Source: Cinnamomum chago (Eukaryota > Streptophyta > Magnoliopsida > Laurales > Lauraceae). From it: DNA of 64,000 nt. The stretch is taken from positions 70,238,001-70,302,000 of the forward strand of contig CP142459.1 of assembly GCA_038049695.1 (NCBI GenBank), written 5' to 3'. How positions within the stretch are numbered: the first letter of the stretch is position 1; each line of letters starts with the position of its first letter. The position numbers and the translations under genes were made by a program. This document shows, piece after piece, positions 24,701-35,287 of the stretch. A model generated the notes under the pieces. It was given only the letters and a program-made list of their open reading frames with translations, was not told where the DNA came from and did not search any database.

Positions 24701-27697
24701 TCAGTCTATCAATCGGATGCAACTAATCTAAGATGACCTTTGGCCCCGAATAAGGAATGTACATAAATACACATGATTTTGTACAACAATCTAATAAAAT
24801 GCTCCTTTTATCTTGGCTTTGTCCGGTTGATCCGACCCATTGGGTTGATCCATACCTAATTATTACATTTTAATTGCATGAAATGTAATTCTAGCTCCAC
24901 TATTCTAGTCCATGTTTGATTGTTCACATGCACCTATGATCATATACAATGCATTTGACATCAATCATCTCTAATAGGTGAAATGGTGACTTCCTTTTTG
25001 TTTAATGAATTGAAGCCAGTTATAGTCCAATTGTAATTGAAAATTAACACAAGCATTTGACATAAAACCTCATAAGCTGAGTTAAGATTTAGCTTTGTTT
25101 TCAACAATTTCATTTTCCAACTGTAGTTTTTCAGCCTTACAGATCCTAATACTGATATTGTACCTTTTCATGGATTCTAACAATATATCATTGAAGACAT
25201 TTGATGCAGTGGTGGGTGACACAGTAATTGTGGCTAATCGCTATCAGTATGCAGAATTTACTCAACCTTATGTAGAATCCGGAGTCCAAATATTGGTCCT
25301 GCAGGATGGAAAGGAATATAGAGCATGGGTATTCATGAAGCCTTTCACATTAGCTCTGTGGGCTCTCATTGTCATCAGTAACATTTACAATGGATTCGTG
25401 GTGTGGTTCATAGAACGTGCAGAGAATAATTATTTCCATGATGGTACCATTTGGCACCAAATTGGTACATTAGTCTGGTTCTCCTTCTCAATGTTCTTCT
25501 CCAGGCAAGGTATGAATGAATAATCGGTATAGTTATTATAGAAAAACTTTAAATAGAATAGGTTGATTGTCAAACCCCTTCGCTTGGGCTAAAGCGCATT
25601 TTCAAATGTTCCATGCGCGTGACTTGATAGATCCAGTTTAGCGTTGTGGTCTCAGAAAATGCACCTTAGTCGATTAGGCAGGTGAGGTTGAGGGATTGGG
25701 TGATTACGGCGGATCACTCCCCAACAATAAATACAACACAAATTTGTTGAGGTGACAATTACAAGAGCGAACTATGGTTTCACTTGCTCTTTTTGATGAC
25801 CGGCCAAATAACCTAAACACTCGCTCCAAAGCCCTATTCGATGAATAACCATCTAAATACAGGCCCTGGACCGACCAATTAGACGAGTTGGTAAAATCTG
25901 ACATTTCATAGGCCTTAATTTGATGCTATAATCATATTTATTTATAGAAGTGGTCATTTGGGGATACTTAATATCCAATCATTCATGCATATAGTATTAG
26001 GCACGTTGCACGACGCAACATGGACTCGAGCAAAGCAAGAGAGGTTTGCACTAGATCAGTGCTAAGAAATCTTTGAAATCTAATTAGTTCATGCTGTCAT
26101 AATTGTATTAATTTGTGTCTCTCACATGAGAGTTCATCAATCTAAACCATTAATGTGATGTGCCCCATGAATGGGGGAGATCTTTTAACTCTTCCAGATT
26201 GGAAGATCTAGACATCTGTTCCTTGGCATTTTATTGAGACCATTGAATTCTACTTTGAACCATCTTTCAATCTGGAAGGAAGACTTAAAGGACATCTTCA
26301 TAATGGAAAAACATAAACCTATGTACTCCATTCAAGTTCTTCTATTCTCTGTAGGAGGGGAACTTCGTCACAGTTTATCGAGGCTGGTTGCAGTGGTGTG
26401 GCTGTTTGCGACACTCATTTTGATATCGATCTACACAAGTTGCCTAGCGTCCATGTTCACAACCCAACAGCTCAAACCAAGACGCATCGATGTTGAGTCA
26501 TTGCTGAGGAGCAAGGCAAAGGTTGGTTGTGACAAAGGCTCCTTTGTGGTCAAGTACCTGGAAGAGGTGTTGGGGTTTGACCCCAGCAACATAATAGAAT
26601 ATGATTATGAAGTGGCGAACCATCCCCAAGCCTTCAAGAGTGGAGAAATCAAAGCAGCTTTTCTTGAAGCTCCCTATGTAAAGTTACTCCTGGCCTACAA
26701 CTGCAAGGGCTTTGTCACTGTAGGGCCCACCTACGGAGTTGGAGGATTCGGATTTGTAAGTATTAGGAGATCCTCAATTTACTTCTGTAATACACTCGTA
26801 GCTTGTGCAAATTGCACATGTTGAGATTATAGTCTTAAGTGGCACCACTCAAATGATCCTACCAAGGGGCCTAATGCTCATTTTACTGATAATAAGGGTC
26901 TTGTCTTTCCATTCAACTTCCCATTTGTAGTACAATTTTCATCAAAACATTATGATGGTCTGATTGGTACAACTTGGGCCCTTAGATCAGGCACTCCAGG
27001 CCACAACATCACTGCCCTACAAAACATTAATATTTCAAACAGTCCATGTAATCATGCTCTTTATCCTTGATCCAAATCTTCCAATTGAGGGGAGATTTCT
27101 TGGTTGGGCTCTAGTGGAACAAAAACTTGCGCCAATGACATGAAGCTATCCAACGTGGACCATTTTAACACTTGTCGATTGACCCCTAACCAGACAAATG
27201 TGAATCAACTGGAACCATAGAATAAGATAGTCAATGGACTAAGTATGTAGTCTATTTATACTTGATGTGCTCCAAATTATGCAAATCCCTTCATAAGCAT
27301 GGAACTTACTTTTCATGGATATGTACTTCAGGTGTTCCCAAAGGGCTCACATCTTGTCCAAGATGTCTCTGAAACGATTCTTCGAATGCGGCAAAGTGGC
27401 AAAATGCAAGAACTGGAGGACTTATTCATTGAATCTTCCACATGTCCAAGTTCAAGTGACGATGATAAGAGTCATAGATTATCCTTAGATAGCTTTTTCG
27501 GGCTCTTTGTGATCACCATTGGGACGCCGACTGTTGCACTCATGCTATTCTTCTCCCATCAACTTTGGAACCACTGGCAAATGAACATGGATATGAATTT
27601 TTATTTCGTATCATTCATCCATCGACTGCACTTTCTCTGGAACATGTATGCGAATGTTTATTGGTCAATCAGGGCCCTTGGGATGGAAGCATTATGA
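18744..27697 (+). CDS. Glutamate receptor-like ligand-gated cation channel, copy 2 (intact, 5 exons)
   Basis: Plant ionotropic glutamate receptor homologue, most like the GLR2 clade: a plasma-membrane cation channel opened by amino acids. Coding exons by splice consensus are 18,744-18,996, 22,479-23,773, 25,197-25,509, 26,355-26,755 and 27,332-27,697. Intron phases are 1, 0, 1, 0 and the 2628 bp give 875 residues, normal for the family. Residues 1-25 form a signal peptide. Exons 1-2 carry the extracellular ANF-receptor domain and S1 ([10 protein letters not shown]). Exon 3 has [14 protein letters not shown]1 (about 567-588) and the pore loop ([13 protein letters not shown]). Exon 4 has M3 and S2 ([16 protein letters not shown]). 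Exon 5 has VFPKGS and M4 (about 806-830). The M3 gating motif reads [15 protein letters not shown] instead of the usual SYTASLTSML form. Family certain; ligand and subclade inferred. Confidence 0.9.
19250..20640 (+). mobile_element. Probable LTR-retroelement remnant in intron 1 of GLR copy 2
   Basis: Sequence unlike the rest of the intron, with serial diverged repeats of GGAAGTGGGACTTCTA and TTAGTAAGCAACTAATTATT (about 19,970-20,170). These are followed by a TATA-like box (TATAAAAAA, 20,192-20,200) and leader-like CT-rich sequence, as in a plant LTR. Termini were not found, so the bounds are approximate and the class uncertain. Confidence 0.4.
20960..21400. repeat. Low-complexity T- and C-rich tracts in intron 1
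   Basis: Contains CTTTCTTTC/T tracts near 21,010-21,040 and a CCCTC repeat (about 21,308-21,335). GAGGAAAGGAGGGG-type sequence on the left (about 21,118) is partly complementary to the CCCCTCC run on the right, so a small decayed MITE is possible but not shown. Confidence 0.4.
21840..22200 (+). pseudogene. Copia-type retrotransposon gag fragment in intron 1 of GLR copy 2
   Basis: Translated pieces in shifting frames resemble the gag (UBN2-type) region of Ty1-copia polyproteins: [15 protein letters not shown], then [32 protein letters not shown] and [14 protein letters not shown]. These follow the family order (GYVDGT...CPP, W..QDQ.L..WI, LE..FAS.S, L...L..LKKG). Frameshifts and the missing remainder show it is a dead fragment. 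Confidence 0.65.
23879..24060. repeat. Truncated copy of the 13,141 MITE family in intron 2 of GLR copy 2
   Basis: The start (TAGAGATGTAAATGAGTCC), the following GATTACCGGAGGTTCCAACC block and ACCCGACATATTACCTCAAT at about 23,983 parallel the left half of the element at 13,141-13,520. The right half is missing. No target duplication was found. Confidence 0.6.
24583..24910 (-). mobile_element. LTR-retroelement remnant with primer-binding-site complement, intron 2 of GLR copy 2
   Basis: GGCTCCTGATACCA at 24,583-24,596 is a one-base variant of the complement of the initiator-tRNA primer binding site, directly followed by TGTTACAAAAG, a plausible LTR edge. The element would be on the minus strand with its 5' LTR to the right. 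The outer end of the LTR was not resolved. Confidence 0.45.
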
Positions 27698-27972
27698 CAA
27701 CATCCAAACAGAAACCATGGTGTAGATGGTCAGATTCATTGGAACAATTATGTGGAAATGATCGAGTTTTGAAGCCTATAGTATAACTGTTACAAGTAGA
27801 TCATGTACATTGAGATCCAACAAAAGGACAACTTATGCTTGTCGTCCCAACGCATCAAATGCATGCAAAAATAGTATGCAAGGTGTGTGTCCACTCCAGT
27901 ATGCAAAATCTCCACTCCAGCTGACATAAATCCTGTTTACGAAAGGAAAGGAATTCTAAGGATATCCATGAC

Positions 27973-28567
27973 CAGAGGCGGATCCAGTTCTCTGTCACTG
28001 GGGGCCGGGGCCCCCAGTGACTTTTTGGGAAAAGAAAAAATGTATACTAAATTAGGCCCCTAGTGACTTTTTGGAAAAAAAATATATATATGTATACTAA
28101 GTTAGGCCCCCAGTGACTTTTTGGGAAAAAAAAAATGTTTACTAAGTTAGGCCCAAATCAATTAGGCCCCCAGTGACATTGAACCAGGCCCCCCAATGAA
28201 AACTCGTAGAGAACAATTGTGATAAATAAATATGTCTTGTTTTATTGATTGAAATTATTATATTATATTTGTTCCATATAAAAGGTTTGGGGTAAATCTG
28301 CACACTATTTGTCATTGCTAGGCATGATTTGCAATGCAGTGGAAATCTACAAACTATCTGTCTTTGAATGCACCTTTCTGTGTATTAGTTATTGATAGTG
28401 TATGTAAAAGGTCCACTACTTTTTTTGTGTATTGTTTTTTCTCAAGCATGAAGAAAAAAAGAAGAAAAAATCATTTGCAATCATATAAATAACCCAAAAA
28501 AAAATTCCGGGGACCCCCTACTACTTAATCGTGCCCCCAGTAATTTTGAATCCTAGATCCGCCACTG
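27973..28567. mobile_element. Non-autonomous hAT element with 8-bp target duplication
   Basis: A 595-bp element with termini CAGAGGCGGATCCAG (left) and CAGTGGCGGATCTAGGATTC (right, reverse complement). It is flanked by a perfect 8-bp duplication, TCCATGAC (27,965-27,972 and 28,568-28,575). Inside the left end a unit of about 55 bp (GGCCCCCAGTGACTTTTTGG ... GTATACTAA) is repeated about three times. It encodes nothing. Its ends resemble the terminus of the autonomous-type hAT at 1-2938, the likely source of transposase for this family. Confidence 0.9.
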
Positions 28568-28575
28568 TCCATGAC

Positions 28576-29900
28576 AACCTAACACATCAGATTCATTGCT
28601 ACAGCTCTAACATGGACGACTCTTCTCAATCAAAAGTCAAAGATTGCTACAACCCTTCTCACTTGATTATTCAACCAAGCATAGAAAGAAATTCATCGCC
28701 CATGTTAGCAAATATTATATCCAATTCATCTAAAATGGATATGCATAGAATATTGGAAAGAGGATGGATGACACTTATTATGGGTTGTAATAGCTTGGAC
28801 GATCCTGTGTGATCCTACAAGATCTTGTATTGCTTATTTGTATTCTTTGTAAATCTTAAGAAACACTATAAATGAAAAGAAAATAAAATATGACTGGCAC
28901 CTAGAAAAAAAAAATGATAAGGATTCTGTCTTTGATAAAGTTCTCCATTGAATTAAGTTTTTCTACAATTTTCTCATACAAGTAGATTATGCATAGTTTA
29001 TAAGTGAACAATTAGTTAAAGGAGAACTTTCTCCTAAGCGCGAACTGCATATGCAATCCAACTCTCTGGGGTCCACTTGGGCCCACCTTTGACCATTGCA
29101 GCACCTTTCAAACTCTTATTTCCTCATTAACCGGCATTCTGCTCATTTTTTGTGCCCATTGGACCTTAATTTATTCACAATTGAACTGATTCTCAAAAAT
29201 AATCTATGCTTGATAGACCATTAAATTTTAGGACCCTTAAACTTAGGACTAGAATAATTTGATGGTGCTAGTTTTTTGCATGATCTTTTTCCGTAAAAAG
29301 TCCTTCCCATCCAAGTGAATAAAATATTAAAAATTTAGGTGTTATCTGGACTACACACTCCCCCAGGTTTTTGCATGATTCCCTCCTCACAATCTTGTAC
29401 ATGTATCTGGACCGTTCATTTGATTCGGTCATGCAATGAGACAAACTATGGTCAAGATTCACCCTGACCATTCATTTTGCACCAACACCACTCTCTACTG
29501 GATGTATGTATTGCTAATTTGCTACTACATTTCTTTCTTAAGAGAGAGTCTTGGAGGGCCAAGATCTCATCTTCATAGGGCATTGTGGGCCAAATTCCTA
29601 GTGAGCCATATCCTATGATTTTTCCATTCCATTCATAATTTTCAGGTCAGTGCCTAAATACCATGGATGTAAACAATGCCCCTCGCAGCGGTACACTCAC
29701 TCTTTCCATTTTAATGTTATGAATTATACTACCCACCACTAGAGATGGCATTACATGTTCTAGCAAATCATTTAAATTACATTTAACATAGGCACCTTGA
29801 TGAACTCTCATGGCCTAACATGAATAATCACTTAGATCGCATATCCAATTTCTTTACTCGGGGATAAACCGACCCTGTTCCCAGTTACGCTCTTGGCTTA
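28576..29900. other. Intergenic, no gene seen
   Basis: AT-rich sequence with short unrelated reading frames. From about 29,900 the sequence becomes recognisable as the inverted intron 1 of a GLR copy. Confidence 0.4.
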
Positions 29901-29929
29901 AATATCCAAGTGCTAGAATTGGTATTTCA

Positions 29930-30603
29930 GACGGGCTGAGACATGTGCGATTTGGGTCATACCCCAATGGCATGCGCCCTAGGCTTTATATGTTAGGATT
30001 TTTGTGTTTTTTTATAATATCAATAACCATCAAGACAAACTGTTAGCGAGTTTTGGCAAGACTTGGCCAAGTATATGAGTCAACTCAACTCAACTCGCTT
30101 AATTTTACATCTGAGATGTGTGGAGATGATGATGCCTGCAATCAATTTTTTTAAATATTTTTTTAATCGTGCTAATTAAATCTATATTGTTTCTATCTCT
30201 TTTTCTCATGCATTGCATGCAATTTTCACCTCCACAAAAGAAAAGATAATTAAAGAAAGGAGAATGGAAAGATAAAGATACAATCAAGTAGTAAGTGGAG
30301 GAGGATGGAGTAAGTACCCATGTAGAATGTCTCCAGAGTGTCACCTCCTGAGTCTCTCGGATGAAGCATTGGCTTAAACTCAGTCGAATCGTAATAGTCC
30401 TCAATTGCCATTTCTATACCAATCTTTTCTTCCTTTCCAGCACAAGAGGCAGAATCTATGACGGCAGATATGCTGCCCACCAACTGTGTTTCTGGAATAT
30501 CACCACCATTTACAGAGGTTACTGCCTTTTGTAACATAAAAGAGGAGAAGAAGATGAAGAGGGGAAGATGAAAGTCTATCATCCAATAGGAGAGGGTGGA
30601 CAT
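29930..30603 (-). pseudogene. Orphan GLR exon 1 with the start of intron 1 (copy 3), minus strand
   Basis: Exon 1 runs from 30,603 to 30,318. It encodes a start methionine, a hydrophobic signal peptide and the GLR N-terminus ([32 protein letters not shown]), and ends at a phase-1 donor (GG|GTACTT) in the same position as in the intact copy. Intron 1 homology to copy 1 (2958-about 3450) continues to about 29,930 and then stops. No exon 2 follows on this strand. The exon itself has no defect, so it is a fragment created by duplication and inversion. It resembles copy 1 (ETFYMG) more than copy 2 (EAFYMG). Confidence 0.85.
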
Positions 30604-30651
30604 TTTGAAGTTCTTTGCTTCTATGCCCAGAGAGGGAGAAATAAAATCTCA

Positions 30652-30661
30652 TTTTTATATA
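30652..30661 (-). promoter_or_regulatory. TATA box of the orphan GLR exon 1
   Basis: On the minus strand TATATAAAAA lies about 50 bases upstream of the exon 1 ATG at 30,603, a spacing that suits a short 5' leader. This suggests the promoter was copied together with the exon. Confidence 0.4.
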
Positions 30662-31029
30662 AGTCATACTTTGTTATTATATATAGGAAAGGAGACTTTG
30701 ATACTTAAGATGGATTAACATAAGCTGGAATCACTCATCCTACCTAACAAAGGAAGGAATATTCATCACAATGTAGGTGGGACATAGTCACATAGCACAG
30801 ACCATCAAGATAATCTTAAGAGAATTTTTGGAGTCCCCCAAAAGAACTGACTTTTTAGTGTCAATCAATGGGTGGTATATGATCCTTCTGTTTAAGCGCA
30901 TTTCAAGGTTTCACCTACTGACTCTCTTTAAGTTGTTTTTTTTTTTTTTTGTTCGGTTTTTTTTTTTTCCTTTCTGCATTGTAAACTCTAACCCACGCAC
31001 TCTCGCTACACACTCATATCCAAGGACTT

Positions 31030-31417
31030 AGCAGCTGTGAAGCACATAAGAGGGATTTACTTGTATCTCAGAGGATACATCTGCGATTGTTAATTTGTAT
31101 GGCTCAATAGAATTTAATTAATTTTGGTTAACCAGCCCCTGGATTGCCCAACTTGTACTGTGATTAGAAGTATGCCTGTTATAGGTCTACTGTGATTGAG
31201 AAGTAGTGTTTGGGTGAAACAAGGTTTTGGGGCTAATATTATAAATAGAGATTAAGACTCTCTATGGCATAGTGATTTCTCCTGCCTTCCCCATGGACGT
31301 AGTAGGCCAAAAGCCGAACCACGTAAATTTTGTGTTCTCTTGTGCATGATTGATCTCTTCTCAAAGGCCCTAGATCATAACAGAGATGAGAAAAGGGAAA
31401 AGCAGCTGTGAAGCACA
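31030..31417. mobile_element. Insertion with 17-bp target duplication carrying LTR-like sequence
   Basis: AGCAGCTGTGAAGCACA occurs at 31,030-31,046 and again at 31,401-31,417, perfect over 17 bp. The 354 bp between contain LTR-like sequence (31,177-31,382, TGTTATAGG ... ATAACA, with GCCGAACCACGTAAATT) and end in an A-rich run. The long duplication and A-rich end suggest LINE-mediated retroposition rather than integrase insertion. Confidence 0.55.
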
Positions 31418-32493
31418 GCCAGGGACTAGCAAATGTTAATTCGCTTACTAGTTAGTATTGAATTCCTAGAATCAAAAGTAATGATTAACAAAGGGATCAT
31501 TATGGTATCCTCTCCTTTAGTAAGAAATGATTACCCACACATCATCCCAATAATTTAATATATGAAAGTAAGTGAGTTTCGATTTAAATCTCTACCTCAT
31601 ATCCTCTATTGTAAATTCCTTACAAAGTAGACAAATGAGCTATTATAAATACGGATTTTTACCTTCTTTTTTAGGTTGATCTCTGCTTAAGCAGGTATCA
31701 TAATCGAAGGGGGCTGCTAATAGACTCTCCCAAAAGATTTGGGACCTTAGCCAAGGACATTATAGTGATATGGAGAAAACTCCTTTTAGCTCTCAGTCAG
31801 GTCACATTGTGGAAAAGCAATTGTAAAATTTAGATAATAATCCTACTTCAAAATCCTAATTAAAGTTGGAAAACCAGTTTAACATCCAATCAAAATCTTA
31901 CCCTAAACTAATCATACAAACAGAGAATGATGGGTTGCTTTACATTACAAAGAAAAAGAAATTGAAAATAAATAAAAACTTACCCAGAGAGGTGGACTTT
32001 TCTTCTTCACCCAACCACTCACCGGTTTCTACGAAAGAGAGACAGTAGCTGCTCAAGGAAAGCACACTAGGCGGAGAGAGACATGCGAGTGGAAGAAAAT
32101 GGTAGATCAATGATGTTTTTTTGTGTTTTTTGTTCCCAATCTCCGGAACACATATATAGAAAGAATGGGAAAAAAATAAAGAGGAAGATGGGGAACAGAG
32201 ATGAGATGTATATGAATTTGCAGGGCTCTGTCAGGGTGGAGAGTGGGTGGATGAATGGAATCTAGGATGGGTTGGTGGGATTGTGTTTTGTTTTTGGTGG
32301 GAGAGAAGAGTGATGAGATAGGTGTGTTTCATTGTTTGCATGTACATGGATGGGAACAATAGGAGAGAGGAGAGATGAAGATGATGGGGTCATGGTTTTT
32401 GTTTTTTGGTATAAGGTGGGGTCATGATTGAAGGCTTTGAGGGCCTAGGCTCTTGTGAGGGTGTTGAAGGTTTTTTTTTTATAGGACAGTGCT

Positions 32494-32776
32494 ATTATAA
32501 TATATTAAGATTAGGAGGTTTTGGCTTTAAATCTTGATGGTAGATTATACTTTTGAGGAACGGTTATTAACTGCTGATGTAAGTATCCACTTATTTTTCC
32601 ATCAAGTCACTCTTGTTTCAGTTGTTCCTAAATAATTATATCTCTTTCTTTTTTTAATTTCTCTATTTCTATTTTATCCAACTTGTTCTATAGAAAGAAG
32701 TAATTTCTTTTTAATATATAATTATTTATTTTGCAGTGTAGGGAGATACCGTGCTAAGCACGGGTTACTAGGCTAG
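32494..32776 (+). mobile_element. Helitron-like 3' terminus and probable short non-autonomous Helitron
   Basis: The 3' end shows a small hairpin CCGTGC-TAA-GCACGG (32,749-32,763) about ten bases before CTAG followed by T (32,773-32,777), the standard plant Helitron 3' end. Sequence near 32,500 (ATATTAAGATTAGGAGG) resembles Helitron 5' ends, but the initial TC is not clear. A second 5'-like sequence (TATACTATATTAAG) begins right after the CTAG|T and may end near 33,214 (GTGCTAGT). Confidence 0.55.
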
Positions 32777-33061
32777 TTATACTATATTAAGTTAAGAGAT
32801 TTTCAATCTAATTTTGACATTCTCTTTTAATTTTGACCGTCAATTATTCCATCATCCCTTATTTTTTGTAACTGCCCACTTCTTATCTCATGCAACACTA
32901 ATATCTCAACTACCCATATCTCTTCCCATTTTTCCTTTTTAGTTTCTGCAAAACTTCCTTTCTACTTACATCTCTTATTCCCATTTTTACATATTTTTCT
33001 ATTTTTTTTTTTTTTTACTTCATTTCTCTTATTTTCTTTCTATTATGCCTCTCTTAATCGT

Positions 33062-33131
33062 AGGCACAGTCATAGATATTCTTCTTTTATATTCTTAGGC
33101 ACAGTAATAGATATTCTTCTTTTATATTCTT
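33062..33131. repeat. 35-bp tandem duplication
   Basis: AGGCACAGTMATAGATATTC plus CTTTTATATTCT-type sequence occurs twice in direct succession with one mismatch. Confidence 0.75.
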
Positions 33132-33561
33132 TCAAAAAAGTCACTATAGTGCACTTGTATATGGTTTGAATTGTATATTTAGACTTGTGCTCTGCAAGGG
33201 TTCTCCGTGCTAGTGTATACTTAGCGGGGGGCTATGAAGAAAGGTAGTGTGTGTTTGCACTTTGCAGGTGGAGCTTGCTGCTTGTTTGGGCTGGTTGTCA
33301 AGGGAAAATAGAGGGAGAGGGGGGGGGGGGGAGTAATTAAGTAGTAACGCTCAATGCATTACTAATTGTCTAATTCCCGTTTTTAATAGATTCAACTATG
33401 ATACGTGTGGCAACTCTTGTGCAATTGATGTCATTTAAATGCAGAGACTAACATTCTTTACTTTTTACTCTGGGAAGAAAATAAAGCCACCCCATCCAAC
33501 CCATGAGCCAGCCAGTCCCAAATCTCAATGATTCAGCTCTTCAGCCATACATCAGTACATC

Positions 33562-33970
33562 ATGACTTCATCACCAAGTAGGAGATCCTACATTAAACGA
33601 AAGACAGCCTCAATAGTATACCAACTAGGAGATCCTGCATTAAATGAAAGGCAGCTTCATCACCAGCTAGGAGATCTTGTATTAAAGGAAAAGCATCCTC
33701 ATCTGACCAGCCTCATAATACATCAAGAAAAACGACCTGAATCAGCAGCAATAGATAGCCAAGAGGAGGAAAAAAAAAATCAATCAGCTGGTTTCATGAG
33801 TCAGCTCATTATAGGCTGTGGCATAGGTTGGTAAATCTGTCAAATATCATTAAAAAAGATCAGCTGATTTCATGAGCAGCACACAACAGAGACCAGTATA
33901 GGCAGTAGAATATTGGGATGTGAAATCTGTCAAATATCATTGTAAAAGATGGGTGAAAATTCAAGAATAA
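33562..33970. repeat. Local repeats: about 50-bp tandem units and a 30-bp direct repeat
   Basis: TAGGAGATCCTACATTAAAC, TAGGAGATCCTGCATTAAAT and TAGGAGATCTTGTATTAAAG recur about every 45-55 bp at 33,579-33,690. CTGTCAAATATCATT with an AAAAGAT end occurs at about 33,836 and 33,930. The 90-codon frame across the first set is probably incidental. The arrangement resembles a decayed LTR edge. Confidence 0.55.
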
Positions 33971-34549
33971 ATACACATCAGTGAGTTGTTGAGACTTTAC
34001 TACGTCCCATCTGGTGAAAATTCATTTGCTCTCTCCCTTCAATTCTTTTGTGTTTTCTTGCATTCCCTCATTGTGTGTAGGTGTATGTAGCTTGTCTTAA
34101 TGTTGGGTAATTGAGATTTTACTTGCCCCACCTTACTGTGGCACATGGCCATGTCAACTACCAATTTTCATCTCTAGTAATGGGGAGAATATTAAAATTA
34201 CTCTTTTCTGACCAAAAGCTTCCTCAAGTGGTATCCTTGGTGGCCAAAGATTTTGATTGTGCAGGAGCACTTAAGAGTCAATGGTGAGCTCCCTAATTAA
34301 TTTGCTCAATCATAACTATGTCACAGGCAACAAGTTTTACTGGTAAGAAGCGTGGGGTTCTTGAGATCCTTTTTACTGGTAAGAAACGTATGCAGTAACT
34401 TAAGTATTGTATTTTTTACTAATTTAGCCTTAGGGTTTCGTTTTTTACTACTTTCATAGTTACATTCGACAACTCTATTCTCACATGAACTCAACAGCCA
34501 ACACTGCCTCAGTGGGTATCATGTTGAATGAATGTTTCACTGCAAGCTG

Positions 34550-34550
<1 letters not shown>

Positions 34551-34591
<41 letters not shown>
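34551..34591. repeat. (TTA)n microsatellite
   Basis: About 13 uninterrupted TTA triplets. Confidence 0.95.
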
Positions 34592-34784
34592 TTGTACGCT
34601 TAAATTTAGTCCAAACTCTCTTTTTTTAGTAGAATTATTTTTTATATATGTTTAGTCCAGTCTAGAATGTTGGATTCTTATGTTTGCACTAAACATTGGA
34701 ATAAATGCAAAGGATGGGGTATCATCATTTTGAAATTTTCAATGTCTGATTTTCAAAAAAATAAAATAAAATAAAAAACAATGG

Positions 34785-35090
34785 TTTAACCAACTGAACC
34801 GAACTGAACAGTTTGGTTGGTTCGGTTCAGTTCGGTTCGGTTCGGTTTAAGCCCTCTTCATCGGTCAGATCGGATCGATTAATTAAAAAACCGATAGGTT
34901 CAATTTGGTTGTTGATTTTAGTGTTAAACCGATCCGAACCGCCTATGTACAGTGCTAGCACATATACAAGGGATGGCAATGGGTTGGGTTTGAATGAGAC
35001 CTGCCCGACCTACACTTATTAGTACCGGGTTTAGTAGTGGTTTTTTTTATTTGGGGCGGATTTGGATTTTGTTGTTCTACCCCGTCCCGC
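34785..35090. repeat. GGTTCGGTTC-rich dispersed repeat fragments
   Basis: Direct reiterations of TTCGGTTCGG with matching AACCGAAC/GATCCGAACC on the other side (34,797-34,940) form an imperfect inverted repeat. They are followed by GGCAATGGGTTGGG ... CCCCGTCCCGCCCC (34,974-35,095). Both are typical decayed MITE interiors; termini were not established. Confidence 0.45.
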
Positions 35091-35287
35091 CCCATAGTAT
35101 GTATTTATTTATTGTAGGTATAAACAAAACTCACGCGGACCGTATATTTTTGGTGGTGTTGGCATTTAAGACATGTGGGATGAGAAGGTGGTATATTTGA
35201 TCACTACCATACTTATTTTTTCCATCATGTATTTATATTGCAGTAGGTGCAAGGTTTTGGTCTCAGATTTTGTTGTGGGTCTCACGT

